From contig CAJNOJ010000130.1 in the NCBI GenBank assembly GCA_905250025.1, positions 124,001 to 188,000 on the forward strand: DNA of 64,000 bases, read 5' to 3'. The DNA is from Adineta ricciae (Eukaryota > Rotifera > Eurotatoria > Adinetida > Adinetidae). This document shows, one piece after another, positions 24,953 through 36,570 of this stretch. A model generated the notes under the pieces. It ran no database searches. It had not been told where the DNA came from and saw only the letters and a program-made list of their open reading frames with translations. The translations under genes were made by a program, and so were the position numbers. Position 1 is the first letter of the stretch; the number at the start of each line of letters is the position of its first letter.

Positions 24953-27362
24953 AACCTTTGCTTTAAATTATATTCTATTCGTCATCGATCTTTACTATTC
25001 TCTTTTTTTTTCTCTTCCTGTGATTTTCAAATGTCTGCAAAGTGTAATTTTTTTTTCTCTTTTTCTTAACTTTTTTTTCTCCTCAAATGTTCATTTTCTT
25101 TGTCAAACTCTTATTCGAATATTTCTTTTGTACATAGGTAAAGAAAATTATAAATAGATAGAATCGATCATCGCGATTGTTTAATTGAGGAGAAGAATAA
25201 ACGAGAATTTATGTAATAAAAGTTACCTTTCAAACATACTCAACTTTCACTAACAATTTCATTTGATAATTGGTACTGTTCGACCTTATCCCAACAATAT
25301 TAGTTATACAAGGTTGGCCACATGTTGATATATCACTGTCATCACTTGTCGTGCAATAGATTGGTAATAATAAAGACATGCTTTTGTAAAAATATATTCC
25401 CGCGAGAGTTGTATTAGGATAAATATCTAATGTGTAAACAATGTTATAATATAGGGATAAGTTTATAAAGTAGAATGCTTTCGATTGTGACACTACTGCT
25501 GTTTTGAATAGACGCGTCTGAACACAATTGAAATGGTACGATGTTGGTTGAATCATACCGAATATCAAGGATGCTATTGTTATGATATAAACTCATGCCG
25601 TGCGTCTGCATTGGGAAAAGGTCAAGAAAAATGCTATTAATTCAGACAACATCAGTGATTTCCAAAAAGTGTTTGTATGTGGAAGCTCAGGGTCTGTATC
25701 TTCTTCAAAATTTCAACCGGATGTTTGCTTTTGAATTATGAACAAATTGAAATTCACTTGTTTCATATCACGTCGTGCTGCAAGAACGGATCTAGCTGAC
25801 GAGAAGAGTCAATTTGATCGCATTTCGTATCAATTATGTACTTCACATTCGAGAGCTGCGCTTCTCCTTTTTCTTCGATTCGAAAACTTACTTAAGAAAA
25901 GATAATCTAATTCTATTCCATTACAACTACATTCAGCAGCAAACAAAAAAAAAGAATCTCTTTTGAATACAAGATCGACTTCATGTTGTTTGATTGTCAT
26001 TTCGAGCAAACGCTCGATATTTGTCATCATCTAATTCAATTACACGTTCATTATGTGAACAAGTTTTCTTTGATCATGTTCAAGGCAACGGCCGACAAGC
26101 AGTTTTTCATCAATACATCAAACAAATCAGCGTATATTTATTTGCATAACATGATTTTTTTATTGCATGATAAATATGAACAAGATATCGGCGCGTGGAC
26201 AGAGACGCTCGAAGGTAAAAATTGATTTAACAAAGATATCTAAGCGACACTACCCTTGGGAATAAGATGTTATTTATATTCGTAAGCAAAAAAACTCATT
26301 ATCAAATCAGCGGAGTCAGTTATGTCGAGCTGTTGCACTTTTACTCGCAAAAACCAGAGTGAATTAGAATATGTAACAATACCGTGAGCATAATGTGTGA
26401 AATAGTATAGAATAATTAAGAATATTAGATTGTGAAACAATATAGACGAAAGTAATACAACACGCGATGTTTTTAGTGAGACATATTCTATTCTGGTTAG
26501 GCTTTCCTGAACTCAACTGTGCGTAGATTAGAAAGTAGGACATAGATTGACTTGAATGTTTATTCTAGTATATCATCTGCTAAATTTTTTTTTTGTCATA
26601 AAAGAAATCTTAATCTTTTTTTCTTAATTAAATCAAGATTTACGTTTAATCTTCTTACCGATCTAAGGTAACTAGATTACAGTATGGATAAAATAAATAA
26701 GGAATTCGGTCTACTCAAAAACACACGCCAGTCTCTTTTCCCGTTGACACTCATTCGAGCATTCTTCATTTTACATGATATGATCAGTTGTACATCGCCA
26801 AGGAAAGCGGATGCTCGGCACTTCGAACAATCTGTTGGCGTATTACATTGCCCGTATGTGACACACTTGATAACGACTATGAAATGTTTACGACTTCAAC
26901 GAGCTTGCTGCTTGTTATAGAGAGTGAGTGATTAAAAAAGCAAAATTTGGTTTAATTGTATGTTTTAGTTTGCATAATTGAACTAAATTTGTTGAGAAAA
27001 AGAACTGTCACTCTCGTCGATTGGTAGACAAAGAGTGAGAGAAAAATCTATTTTCGCATAACGCTTAGACTTTGACTAAATCAATCTTTACACAGAAAAA
27101 ATTGTTTATCGTTATGCGCTTGTAAATAAGCATCGAGACGAAATCCCTTCTGATTGTTCACGATAGAATCATATGAACAATCGAACTCAAATCTCGTTTT
27201 TATCTTTAACAGTCGATTTGAAAGGCAAATGTGCATATATGATCATAAAGCAATTATATTACGATAGGCGTTTTTTCAGTTGTATTGCCCTAATTCTTCT
27301 TTTTTCTCTCTGCTCATATATTATAAACTGCTATACTGTGTTCTTTACTTTCTCTTCGTAGT
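24953..27362. other. 2.4 kb stretch with little coding signal
   Basis: Immediately after the B-box-like gene is a long T-rich 3' region (24990-25120). Apart from the doubtful minus-strand frame at 25230-25568 I see no gene. Plus-strand frames at 25983-26225 and 26684-26920 have no recognisable domain or splice context. Confidence 0.5.
25230..25568 (-). CDS. Doubtful small ORF, possible secreted or extracellular fragment
   Basis: A frame of 112 codons that I do not recognise. It has a CTTSDDSDISTCGQPC cysteine cluster, two N-glycosylation sequons (NTT, NST) and alternating hydrophobic strands, so the composition is more protein-like than its surroundings. The upstream end is open: an AACAATAG acceptor-like site at about 25585 could join it to an unseen exon. 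It could equally be a chance frame or a remnant. Confidence 0.25.
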   Translation of the reverse strand: MIFGMIQPTSYHFNCVQTRLFKTAVVSQSKAFYFINLSLYYNIVYTLDIYPNTTLAGIYFYKSMSLLLPIYCTTSDDSDISTCGQPCITNIVGIRSNSTNYQMKLLVKVEYV

Positions 27363-27380
27363 NNNNNNNNNNNNNNNNNN
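27363..27380. other. Assembly gap (18 N)
   Basis: A run of 18 N. It begins exactly where the C2orf69-like coding frame reaches its expected stop codon, so the stop and 3' UTR of that gene are not fully readable. Confidence 0.95.
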
Positions 27381-29162
27381 TAGAAAACAGTTAACAATTC
27401 AAAATGCTTCTCTATCGAGGGTTTCTCATCTATGAAAAACATTTTATTAATCGTGTGATGATCACAATTAGATACTGATGTTAATAGTTGAGAGAACTTT
27501 TTGTATTGTTCGGTGTGATGTTGTTTGTATGGATTCATTGAATTGATTTGAAAAGGTGTGACATAAATTTCTACCTGAATTGCCGAATGTATTAGCGTCG
27601 AAACGAGACTTTCATCAGTTGGCCAAATCATGACATGATCGCCATTGTTGTGTCCACCGTCAAGCCAAATGAATCGACGGATGCGAGAAATGAAGTGCGA
27701 AAGATCGTGGTCAAGGTTCAACGTTCGGAGAGCAGTTAATTCATGGAGAAGTTGGTTCAATACTACACAACCTTTACTGAAACCGACGAGAGTTATATCA
27801 GTTGAAGTTCTAAAATAGCGAGTGTAGAGTTACAAATGAAAATGGAAACGAGTACTTAGAAATTTGTTGATCAAGTGCGTGTAGATGACGTAGAGCAACC
27901 AGATTCGCAGTATCGTATCTAACCGGGTCACCATATTCGGTCGTTTGAGGTACGAAATTAGAAAATCTATTTATAAATTGCAAATGAAAGACAATGACTA
28001 CGATATTAATTAGTGAATTCACCGTGCGAAAGTACCATCTTTCATTATATTCGGTCGAATAGCGACTATGAAAGAGTGTGGAAAACGTCGGCAAAGTATC
28101 TCTCCTGTTGATATTAAATTCCATCGTTGATACTGTCGATTATCTCGCGATGATTTCATTCGTTCGGGTAAATCCTAAACAAAGTTGTAGGCAATCAATC
28201 AGTCATTCATCGTTGATGTTGTAGTTCGAAAGAATTCACTAGGGAATCAATTTTGACGCTATAAGATGAGATTTTTTCAGCTTACAAATTTCTCACTCGA
28301 GTATATTATGTATTTGTCACAATCGACGCAGAACAATTTCTTCTGACGTCGCACTATAACTGATGCTGATCATTTACATTTTTAATTCAGTTTAACGAGA
28401 CAGTTTACGACGTCATTGACATTATGATTAGAAGTTCTCTGATCGTCCGATCTATATAATCTTTATGAATACTGACTACTTAAGATGAGTCTCTTTAATA
28501 GCATATTATCATTTCTAATCATAGTGATGTGGACTCGGAAAACAGTCAGAATTACAATTAACTATGACGTTCGTATGTAATGATAGACTTATCGGGTGGA
28601 ATGTCATATGATTTGACTGAAGTCGCCCAGTATTATTCAGATGACTTCCTCAATCGATCTGATCGGTTTTGTCATTGTTTTATTTATATGATATATCGTA
28701 AACACATTCTCTATCGAGAAGATCTTTACTGAAGGCTGGATGTTCTGTTTTCAATCATAAGGCAAAACGACTAATCGATGATGCTTAAGATGTTTTTTTT
28801 ATCACCATAATACCTTAAGAGATAACACCAGATAATAGCAAGTGGCTGTTTCAAACGAGTATGAATAAGTAGAGATTAACATAAACGGCAAGTTTATTTT
28901 TACCTCTCTAAGACGTGTCTTAGTACTTATGTCTTACTTGAATGTCTCCACCGAAATAGTAAACGACTTTATTCGCTGATGATGCTGGACAAGAATTGGA
29001 AAAGAAGATCAGATCGTTCTTTCGATTCCCATAGCCCGGAGCCTGCTCTAAGATTTGATATTGACTAGGTGTAGTCGTACTGGTGGCCATCGATGTACTA
29101 GATGGTAAACCAAAACAAAGAAACAGTTTAAAAAGTGAACAGCGATAACGTGAGAAGTTCAT
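27380..29162 (-). CDS. C2orf69: C2orf69/UPF0565 family protein (serine-hydrolase-like), stop codon runs into the N gap
   Basis: Homologue of human C2orf69, a mitochondrial protein with a putative serine-hydrolase motif. Four exons join in phase: 28938-29162, 28023-28174, 27856-27966 and 27380-27809, for 306 codons. Conserved landmarks are VVYYFGGDIQ at the end of exon 1, the nucleophile-elbow motif LVGFSKGCVVLNQLLHEL, FIWLDGGHNNG, EIYVTPFQINSMNPY and IDEKPSIEKHFELLTVF at the C-terminus. In the human protein these read VYFPGDVQ, LIGFSKGCVVLNQLLFEL, MYWLDGGHSGG and APSIENHF (from memory). The last codon reads TAN because the third base is the first N. The total length is a multiple of three if it is a stop. 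The N-terminus (FSRYRCSLFKLFLCFGL) could be a targeting signal. Intron 1 (28175-28937, 763 bp) is far longer than its neighbours. Confidence 0.88.
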
Positions 29163-29616
29163 CTGGTAGACTTCTCTCTAACGAAAACGAAACCTGTCAA
29201 TTGATATGCAGTCTTAGAAAATACATCAATCTATAATAAACAGATAAATCGGATGTGAGTTTGTTCGTGTAGATTATTCGAGCTGACTCAATCTGTCGAA
29301 CTGTACTGATATCAACGAAAGATTTTCCATCATCGTTCACTCGCTCGTTGATGTATTCACTTTTAATAATATGATTATGTACATGGGAAAGGAAACTTAT
29401 TCGGATACAATATTTTTTCTTATGTAATATCTCTCACATGATAAAGAAGAAGAAACAACAACAACAAGAAAGAAAGAACCAAAATAAGTTTTGCTTTGCT
29501 ACACGCACAGACGCGTTTTACAAACAAACAAATAAACAAACACGGTGAGAAGTATATCTAGTAAGTGCAAGAATAGATTCTGTTTAATATAGACAAAACA
29601 AGGGAAAATAATAATC
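29163..29616. other. Intergenic between C2orf69 and CTCF (454 bp)
   Basis: Contains the 3' UTR of the CTCF gene and the upstream region of the C2orf69 gene. A run of AAACAAACAAATAAACAAAC lies at about 29521-29541. No coding signal on either strand. Confidence 0.55.
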
Positions 29617-32049
29617 TTAACCATCAAAACCAAAGACATCAAAATCAGGTTTTTCATCTCGAATGACACGCTTTCGTTTGCTTGGCATTTCAACACCTTC
29701 GAGTTCATCGAATTTTCTTACAACGCCAATTTGTTTTCGTCCAGCAGATGATATAGATTTAATTGTCGGAATTTGTTCAAAATCATCATCGCCTTCGGCT
29801 ATATCCTCGACAACAGGTGCCAAATCTTCTTCTTCTTCGCCTATGCCTTGTTCGTCATCGGTCATACCTTCTTCGAATTTCATTTGATTTGCATGCATTT
29901 CGTTCTTCACATTGATATTAGTTTTCGGTTTTTCCTCAAGTTCATCATCAGCATAGTCACGAACGTCATCTTCGTCTTCCATTTCATTTGTTTGATAGTC
30001 ACGATTATCATATGAATCTTGTTTAGGCTCGTGTACAGCATATGTATGTCGATCAAGCAAACGTGCTGAAGTAAACTGTCGGTGGCAGATTGGACAGCGA
30101 AAATCGTCTTCTTGTTGTTCATCATCTTCGGCGCCTGATGAAACACCAATATAACGATGTTGTAATGACGCAGCACGTCGTTGTGGTCGACGATTGATTG
30201 CTGTTGGAGAGTTCAGTGCTGCTGCTGCTGCTGTCGTGGTTGTCGGTGTCATTGAATTTCGATGCGTACGTGTCACGTGTGCACGTAAATCAGCACGAGC
30301 CGCGAACATCAAACCACATTCACTACATTGGAATGGACGCGTACCACGATGTTTATTCATGTGATCGTCGAGTTGTTGACTTGTATTAGCCGAGAACTCA
30401 CAATGATTACAAGAATGGATTGTTTGACCTTTATGAGTTTTACCATGCATACGGAGTGAATATCTGTAATAAACAAAAAACGATTTGTCTCAGGTCAAGT
30501 AATTCAGGTCAACACGTACTTATCAGGAAAATCTTCATCACATTTGTTGCATGATAGTGGTTCAGATTGACGGGCATGCTGTTTACCAATATGATAACGA
30601 AGATCCGATTTTCGAGCCATGACTGATGGACAATATGAACATGGAAATGATGGTTTTTCCGCTTGATGTGTTAACATATGAGCTTTCAAGCTAAAATTGA
30701 AAAAACAAAACAGTCAGATGTCTGCTCTATTTCATTCCATAAAATATTCTTGAATAATTCGAGTACGATGATGAATCAACTCACCTATTGCTTTGCGTGA
30801 AACGAAAATTACAAATATTACATTGATACGGACGTTCACCTAAGAAATAAAAGAATTGTTTTCCCTATTTTTCGAAATGATCGATCGTGCATCGTTACCA
30901 GTGTGTACGCGTAAATGTCGTTTGAGTTTAAATGTATCCGGACTACAATAAGAACAATGTGGACATGCATACGGTTTTTCCTAAAGTATGCAAAGTCTTG
31001 TTGGGAATGCATAATGATATCTTTACATACTCCAGTATGTGTACGAATATGTCGTCTCAATTTACTCAATTCCACAGTTGCATAACCACATTCATCACAT
31101 CGATGTGGCTTTTCCAGAGTATGTCTAGAAGAGAAATGGTAAATAAGTTAATAACGAAAAAGTTCTGCTGTACTTGTATCGAACATGTCGAATAAGTTCA
31201 CCACTTGTTGTAAATGAAAATGAACAGAATTTACACTAAAATAACAAATGAAATGATTTGTTGAAACGAATTCAATTCTTCTCTCATCTTACTTGAAAAG
31301 GTTTCACGCCTAAATGTGTATTAACATGATTTGTTAGTTGAATCGTTGTTTTAAATGATCGATCACAATAAGCGCCTACAATACGAACGACAAAAGCAAT
31401 ATTCTACAATCATGTATTCTGAAATCGTATGACTGACATTTATGTGGTCGTTCGGTTGAATGAGATTTAAGATGTCTTTGCAAAAGATACTTTTTTGTTG
31501 TTGTGTAATTGCTAGAAGAATCAATTTTCATTTGTTTCGACAATTTTTTTCATCTTACCAATATGAACACATTAGTTTTTCCATTGATTTTCCACTATCA
31601 CTCACAGCACTATTTCGTTGCGGTGTTGTCGTCGTTGTTTTCGGCCATTTTCGTGCTGTTCCACCCATTTCACTACATAAAAAACGTATTTTGAATGATA
31701 AAGAAGGCAACCAGGCGAACATTTACCCGAAATCATAAACAGAATCGATTGTACGATTGACTGGAGCTGTTTTGAATTTCTTTGTTACATCTTCATCAGC
31801 ATCGCTTTCATCGCCCTCGTCATTGTCGTCGTCATCATTATCGATGTCTTCATTTCTGGCATCCCATTCTTCATCGTCGTCATTTGATGACCGAGTTCGT
31901 CGTGGTCGGCCTCGATTCTTCACTTTTTTCGGTTCATCTTTGATAATGGCTGTATCCGACGCATCAAACTCTTGCTCATCATCATCATCGTTAGTTGGAT
32001 CAACAAATTTCACAGCTTTTGTTGATCGTGTGGATGTCCGAGTTGCCAT
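29617..32049 (-). CDS. CTCF: CTCF, 11-zinc-finger insulator and chromatin-loop protein
   Basis: Sequence-specific DNA-binding protein that positions cohesin loops. Ten exons (31727-32049, 31559-31672, 31438-31511, 31293-31375, 31174-31235, 31031-31124, 30899-30980, 30785-30839, 30520-30690, 29617-30463) join exactly to 635 codons. Eleven C2H2 fingers can be counted. Ten are consecutive: ZF1 [22 protein letters not shown]3 [22 protein letters not shown]4 [22 protein letters not shown]5 [22 protein letters not shown]7 with [15 protein letters not shown], and so on. ZF11 follows after about 65 residues. Finger order and linkers track human CTCF, for example ASVEVSKLKRHIRSH in ZF4 and IARKSDLGVHLRKQH in ZF7 (from memory). 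The N-terminus is acidic with a GRPRR AT-hook-like motif. A VYDF motif lies just before ZF1. The C-terminus is acidic and ends with a basic KRKR cluster. ATG 32049 was chosen over 32142 because the extra residues look like untranslated sequence. Confidence 0.92.
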
Positions 32050-32199
32050 TCGAAGATATGCACAAAACAAATGGCAAAATGTAAAGTGAAAAAAAAAGAA
32101 AGCTCTTTGTTCTTCTGAATAGACTGGTAATCGAATGAACAAATAGAAAAATGCTTTTCGATAGATGGCGGTAGTTTATTTTTATTTCAATTCCTTCAT

Positions 32200-32736
32200 C
32201 TAACCCATTGTTGGATTAATGGGAATACCGAGGGCAACAATCATCTCCAAGATATCTTTATTATTCATGACTTCTTGATAGGTAAAGCAGTGATTAATAA
32301 CGGTGATGAAACCAGCGCAACAGACGAGATTTGAAGCTGGACAAACACGTCCTTGATAGACCATGTATGTTTCTACACCATGTTGCACTTCTGACCAATA
32401 ATTATCACACCAGCGTGTACATGATGACCAACCGAACAAGCCACAACCACTGTAACCACATTTTGTACGAGCATGTCGTTGAACAGTGTAGGTAGTTTGA
32501 CGTGTTCGGGCTATAGCTTCTACGCCTGGGTCAATACTACAGCACCAATTGGAATTATCTTGTCGACCTTGATCAGAATTTGCAGAAAGTGATTGCAGTA
32601 ACTTTTGTTTTTCTGCATCAGTTAAACGATCAATAATCTGTTGAAGAACATTGATATCCTTCTCTGTATTGCAATGAATTCCATTCAGCAATAAGAAAAG
32701 AACTACTGTTGAAGAAATAAACGTTAGCCAATGCAT
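32200..32736 (-). CDS. Small secreted cysteine-rich protein, intronless
   Basis: A single open frame of 178 residues with a clear signal peptide (FISSTVVLFLLLNGIHC). A charged helix follows (LQQIIDRLTDAEKQKLLQSL), then a domain with ten cysteines: NWCCS, TKCGYSGCGLFGWSSCTRWC, GRVCP, LVCCAGF, NHCF. The CCAGF ending and the aromatic spacing faintly recall EMI-type extracellular domains, but I cannot assign it. No membrane segment follows the signal, so it is probably secreted. Unlike nearly all neighbours it has no intron. The ATG at 32736 is the only one ahead of the signal sequence. Confidence 0.75.
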   Translation of the reverse strand: MHWLTFISSTVVLFLLLNGIHCNTEKDINVLQQIIDRLTDAEKQKLLQSLSANSDQGRQDNSNWCCSIDPGVEAIARTRQTTYTVQRHARTKCGYSGCGLFGWSSCTRWCDNYWSEVQHGVETYMVYQGRVCPASNLVCCAGFITVINHCFTYQEVMNNKDILEMIVALGIPINPTMG

Positions 32737-34521
32737 GGGTTCTTTTTATTTTATCCGAAATAAAAGATTTTTCGTCTGATCAAATTTCTATTATCTATCC
32801 TCACACATGTGCTGTTTTTTCTCATTACTGTAAAAAACGAACTATGCCAAAGGAGTGTTTTTGAAGTTTTCGATGATAATATTCAAAGAATAGAAATGCT
32901 CGCCTTAAACAAGAAGACAAATATTTGTATCATCGTTCCTTTTGCTTTCTTTTCGATGTCATTTTATTCCGTTTCAAGAAATAAGTCATACATTTAAACT
33001 GAATTAAACTTTTATGTAGTCAAAAAAGGATACATAATCATCTAAGCTTCAGATTATCAATTGATCAGTTTGAGAAAGGGTATTAGTCTTATGCTCCGAT
33101 AAGTAAATGAAGTAATCGATTGATATTTTTCATGTTAATACGAAAAATTAAAAAGAAACAAGGAAAAATGAATATTAGTTTCAGCATTTACTCGTGATCG
33201 GCTTGCTTAAGTTAGTTACTCATTATCTATCATTACCCGTAACGGAAATCGATGGTAACTATCGAATTAGACTGCAATGTGTGTGTATAGCATCGCTCAG
33301 TGGAATCGGACGTTTGTTAATTTTATTTGACAAAGTTCCAAATGAGAATTGTTGCCGAGAACTGATTTTAGCAAGCAGCATTTCCAAGTTATATCACTAT
33401 TTTGTCGCCGTGTACAGTACGTATTTCTAATCAGCGTATAGAGTCACAAATCACTCACACGATGACACCCTTAGAAAGATTCCATCTAGCGTATGCTAAA
33501 TTTTGTCTTACCAATAACATCGACAGCTTGAAGAGCTGCACGAGTAGCAAACGGTTGTTAACGCTTTGTAAGATATATAGTGTATTCCATGATGGATAAT
33601 AGTAGTAAACTGATTCTTTCTCAGAGAGTGCTTCAGACTCTAGACAACTCGTTTTTTAGGTGTCTCTTTGGCTTTGCGGATATATTCAGTAACAATGCTT
33701 GTGTCTGCAGAAAAGTGCAGAGTATTATTTCACTGAGAGGAGGTCATTAGAACACTGCGCCTTTTGCTGCCAGCCAATTATTCACGAGATTGGTTTCTTG
33801 TAGCGTTCTTCTGGATGATCGTTCAATAGCGTTATCTTTTCACTGTCTAACTCTCACAAAAGCATGAGCGTGACATAATTCAAAGTACGTGGATATCAAA
33901 ATAGTAACATTTCATTGTTGAATCATGCACTGACTATGGGGAACAGTCATCTTTTGAAAATGAGTCACAACTGGTTACTCATTACAACGATATGGATGCA
34001 ATACATGAAATACCGAGGAGTATTCAAAAGGACATTTATTTTATCGGCGTGCTATACGTAGATTCTGACACACTATCTTTTTCATCAAATTATTCTCTTA
34101 TCAGTAGGAGTGCGAAAAGGCAAAATAAAATCTTCCGATAAGTTCGACAGGAAAGTTATCGAGATATGTCCAGTATTGTGGAGTCACTGCTGTAACTCTT
34201 ATCCCGATTGAGAATATATACACGAAAATATCACACCAACGGTTTCGTAGCAGTTTTGCTCGCTTATCAGTATTTGATTACCAATTCAGTGTTATCTCAT
34301 CTGATAAATTCAAAGAGGCATTGACTAGTGTTTGGTGTGTCATTTGATAAGAAAACAGCTATTCAATATTCTCAGATAGCATTTTCAGATAAACCAAATG
34401 CGTAGAGATTTGTTTTGAAGGAAAACTTCTCGGTGCATTTTTACGGAGTAAGAAAAGTGCCTATATCACTTTTGATGTCAATTTATTTCTCAACGAGAAA
34501 AAAAATCATTCGTATCATCAT
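32737..34521. other. Intergenic, 1.8 kb, nothing identified
   Basis: No gene, RNA or repeat array seen. Plus-strand frames at 33194-33430 and 33402-33599 overlap each other and lack start context, splice sites or family motifs. The segment probably includes the downstream region of the lipase gene. Confidence 0.5.
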
Positions 34522-36315
34522 TTAATTGCTGTTTTTTGTAGTATAGATGTATCCGTTATCCTAGAAATAAAAAACACCATCAATCGAACAGAAAATAAAG
34601 CATTCACTCTGCTTACATCATCTGGGCAGTGAAGAGTATCTAATAAGTTCCAGAGGGTTGTTTTTTGACCAACTTTTTGCATCTAAAGTTCAATGAAAGG
34701 AGACAGTTACGGAAATAATCTCGACGAAAGCGAAATGACAAACCATGTTGTTCCAGAGTTCGACAGCAGCAGCTTCATGACCCTTTTTGCTGAAGTGGAA
34801 ACAATCAGGAGCGAAATATGAAAAATCAGCTAAACCAGCGGCCTACAGTAGAAAACTCGTTTAGAAAATTTCTTCTAGAAAATCCATCGATTTTTGTTAC
34901 TGTTGAGGGAACTTTCATGTGTTCCATGAATGGTTGACGAACAATGGTGAAATCATCACGACCACTGCAGAAAGTTGGATCATCAATTAAAGCGTTGGTT
35001 TGTTTTTGATATTCAAAGTTGGCTACACGAGTGACATTACGTGTTGCGGTATCAATAGCGCATTTGCATAAGAATCTAAGCGATGGACGAATTTAAAAAA
35101 GATTGAGAACTGTTCGACAACATACCCTTGCATGCTTTGACAGACAACACCTTCGTGTAAATCTTCAAGTTCAGCGACGTTGAGAACAGTGACAAAGTTG
35201 ACAAGAGTACGTGGCATGCCATTGTATAATTTTTCAAGTGCGATTTTGATGTTATTACGGTAGTTAGCAGCACTGTAATAAGCCTATACATACACAAAAA
35301 AAGAAGCAAATATATCGAAAATGTTGATGATGATTACTTACGTTATCATTGCAGTAGGCACAGAGATCGTTGCCACCAATGAAGAATGTGACTAATTTCC
35401 ATTCAGTGTTGAATCGTGTGTCACCCAATGCTTTGCGCATTCTTGAGATTAAGAGATCAGCTTGGCCGGGCATATCACTAGGGAGAAGTGAAGATAATTC
35501 GATAACTGTCCAACTGCAGTTTAGCATTCTTACGCTGAAACAGCACCAGGCTTAGCAACATTGAAGTTAGCGTTTGAAGCATTTTGGTTACCAGTACCAG
35601 TTGAGAAACCGTTGAGATTACTGTTGAACTTACGGAGGATATCTATGATACAAGTAAAAACCTCTTCGATATTGAGGAACAAATAAATCGAAAGAGGGCA
35701 AATATACTTGGTAAAGTAACAGTTTTGTCAAGATTGTTGTCACCACCAATACTGAAATAGTCGATAGTGGGTCAGTAGGTGAGCTTGATCGTTATCTTAC
35801 CTCCATGAGAGACCACGATATTCAACGAGAAGAGCAATAATAGTAACAGCATTAGCACCGTTAGCAGCCTAAAATATACCAAAGACTACACCTCTTTAGT
35901 CGAACTTATGAGTAAACATACGGTTAAACTGTCACCCATGGCGGCAATATGTTGAATATCAGCAACACGTAAAGCATGAACTAAACGAGAATACGTCATA
36001 AAATGTATGCTATGAGATCGAAATGACAAGGAAATACCTGATGTAGGAACTGTTGGTGAGGGAGTTAATGTTTTGCATGGGAAGTTGATGCGACTATCGG
36101 CAAAAGCCAATGGTCCCTAAAACAAACTCTTATTGATAAAGTTCAACTTTGTGGTAATCTTTACCAGAAGTCTCATTCGTTCCGCTGGTGTATGATCCCA
36201 TCGGGGAACAGCAGAGGCAACAGCTAGTAAAAAAAAACAATCGAATCAAGAGTCAAGAAATACATCAGTTGCACGTACCACAAACTAAGAAAAAGCTGAT
36301 ATATGATAACGACAT
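34522..36315 (-). CDS. PLB1: Phospholipase B1-like secreted SGNH/GDSL lipase
   Basis: Predicted extracellular phospholipase/lipase. It is a multi-exon gene read by joining segments from the ATG at 36315 to TAA at 34522. It opens with a signal peptide ([12 protein letters not shown]) and a short pro-region ([15 protein letters not shown]). The SGNH blocks are all present: block [11 protein letters not shown] (Ser), a WSIGGDNNL-like Gly block, block [20 protein letters not shown] (Asn), and the C-terminal [12 protein letters not shown] with the catalytic Asp and His. The [13 protein letters not shown] segment matches the human PLB1 repeat. Human PLB1 has four tandem lipase repeats and a membrane anchor. 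This gene encodes one repeat, and I see no membrane anchor in the last exons (ending YIYTTKNSN). Confidence 0.9.
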
Positions 36316-36570
36316 GTTTGCTGTGATTAGGATTAAGAGATAGCGAGGAGAAAGACCGATGTATTTATATAGAAATCATTTTTATATACGAAGAAATGTA
36401 TCAGCTTGAACACTTGTGAAATATTCTCATAAGCGCCTGCCAAATCAGTAGGCGTGGATTGATAATATTTCTATTTGCTGTTCTTGATTTATTTTTCTGT
36501 TTTACTCTACATACATACAAGACAAAGAAAAAGGACGAAGAGAACACAACATTATTTATGGAACATTCTA

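Noticed and set aside
25983-26225. Open frame of 80 codons on the plus strand
   Set aside because: No domain, signal or splice context; composition similar to non-coding flanks.
33194-33599. Two overlapping plus-strand frames in the 32.7-34.5 kb gap
   Set aside because: They overlap in different frames, lack recognisable motifs and have no exon partners.
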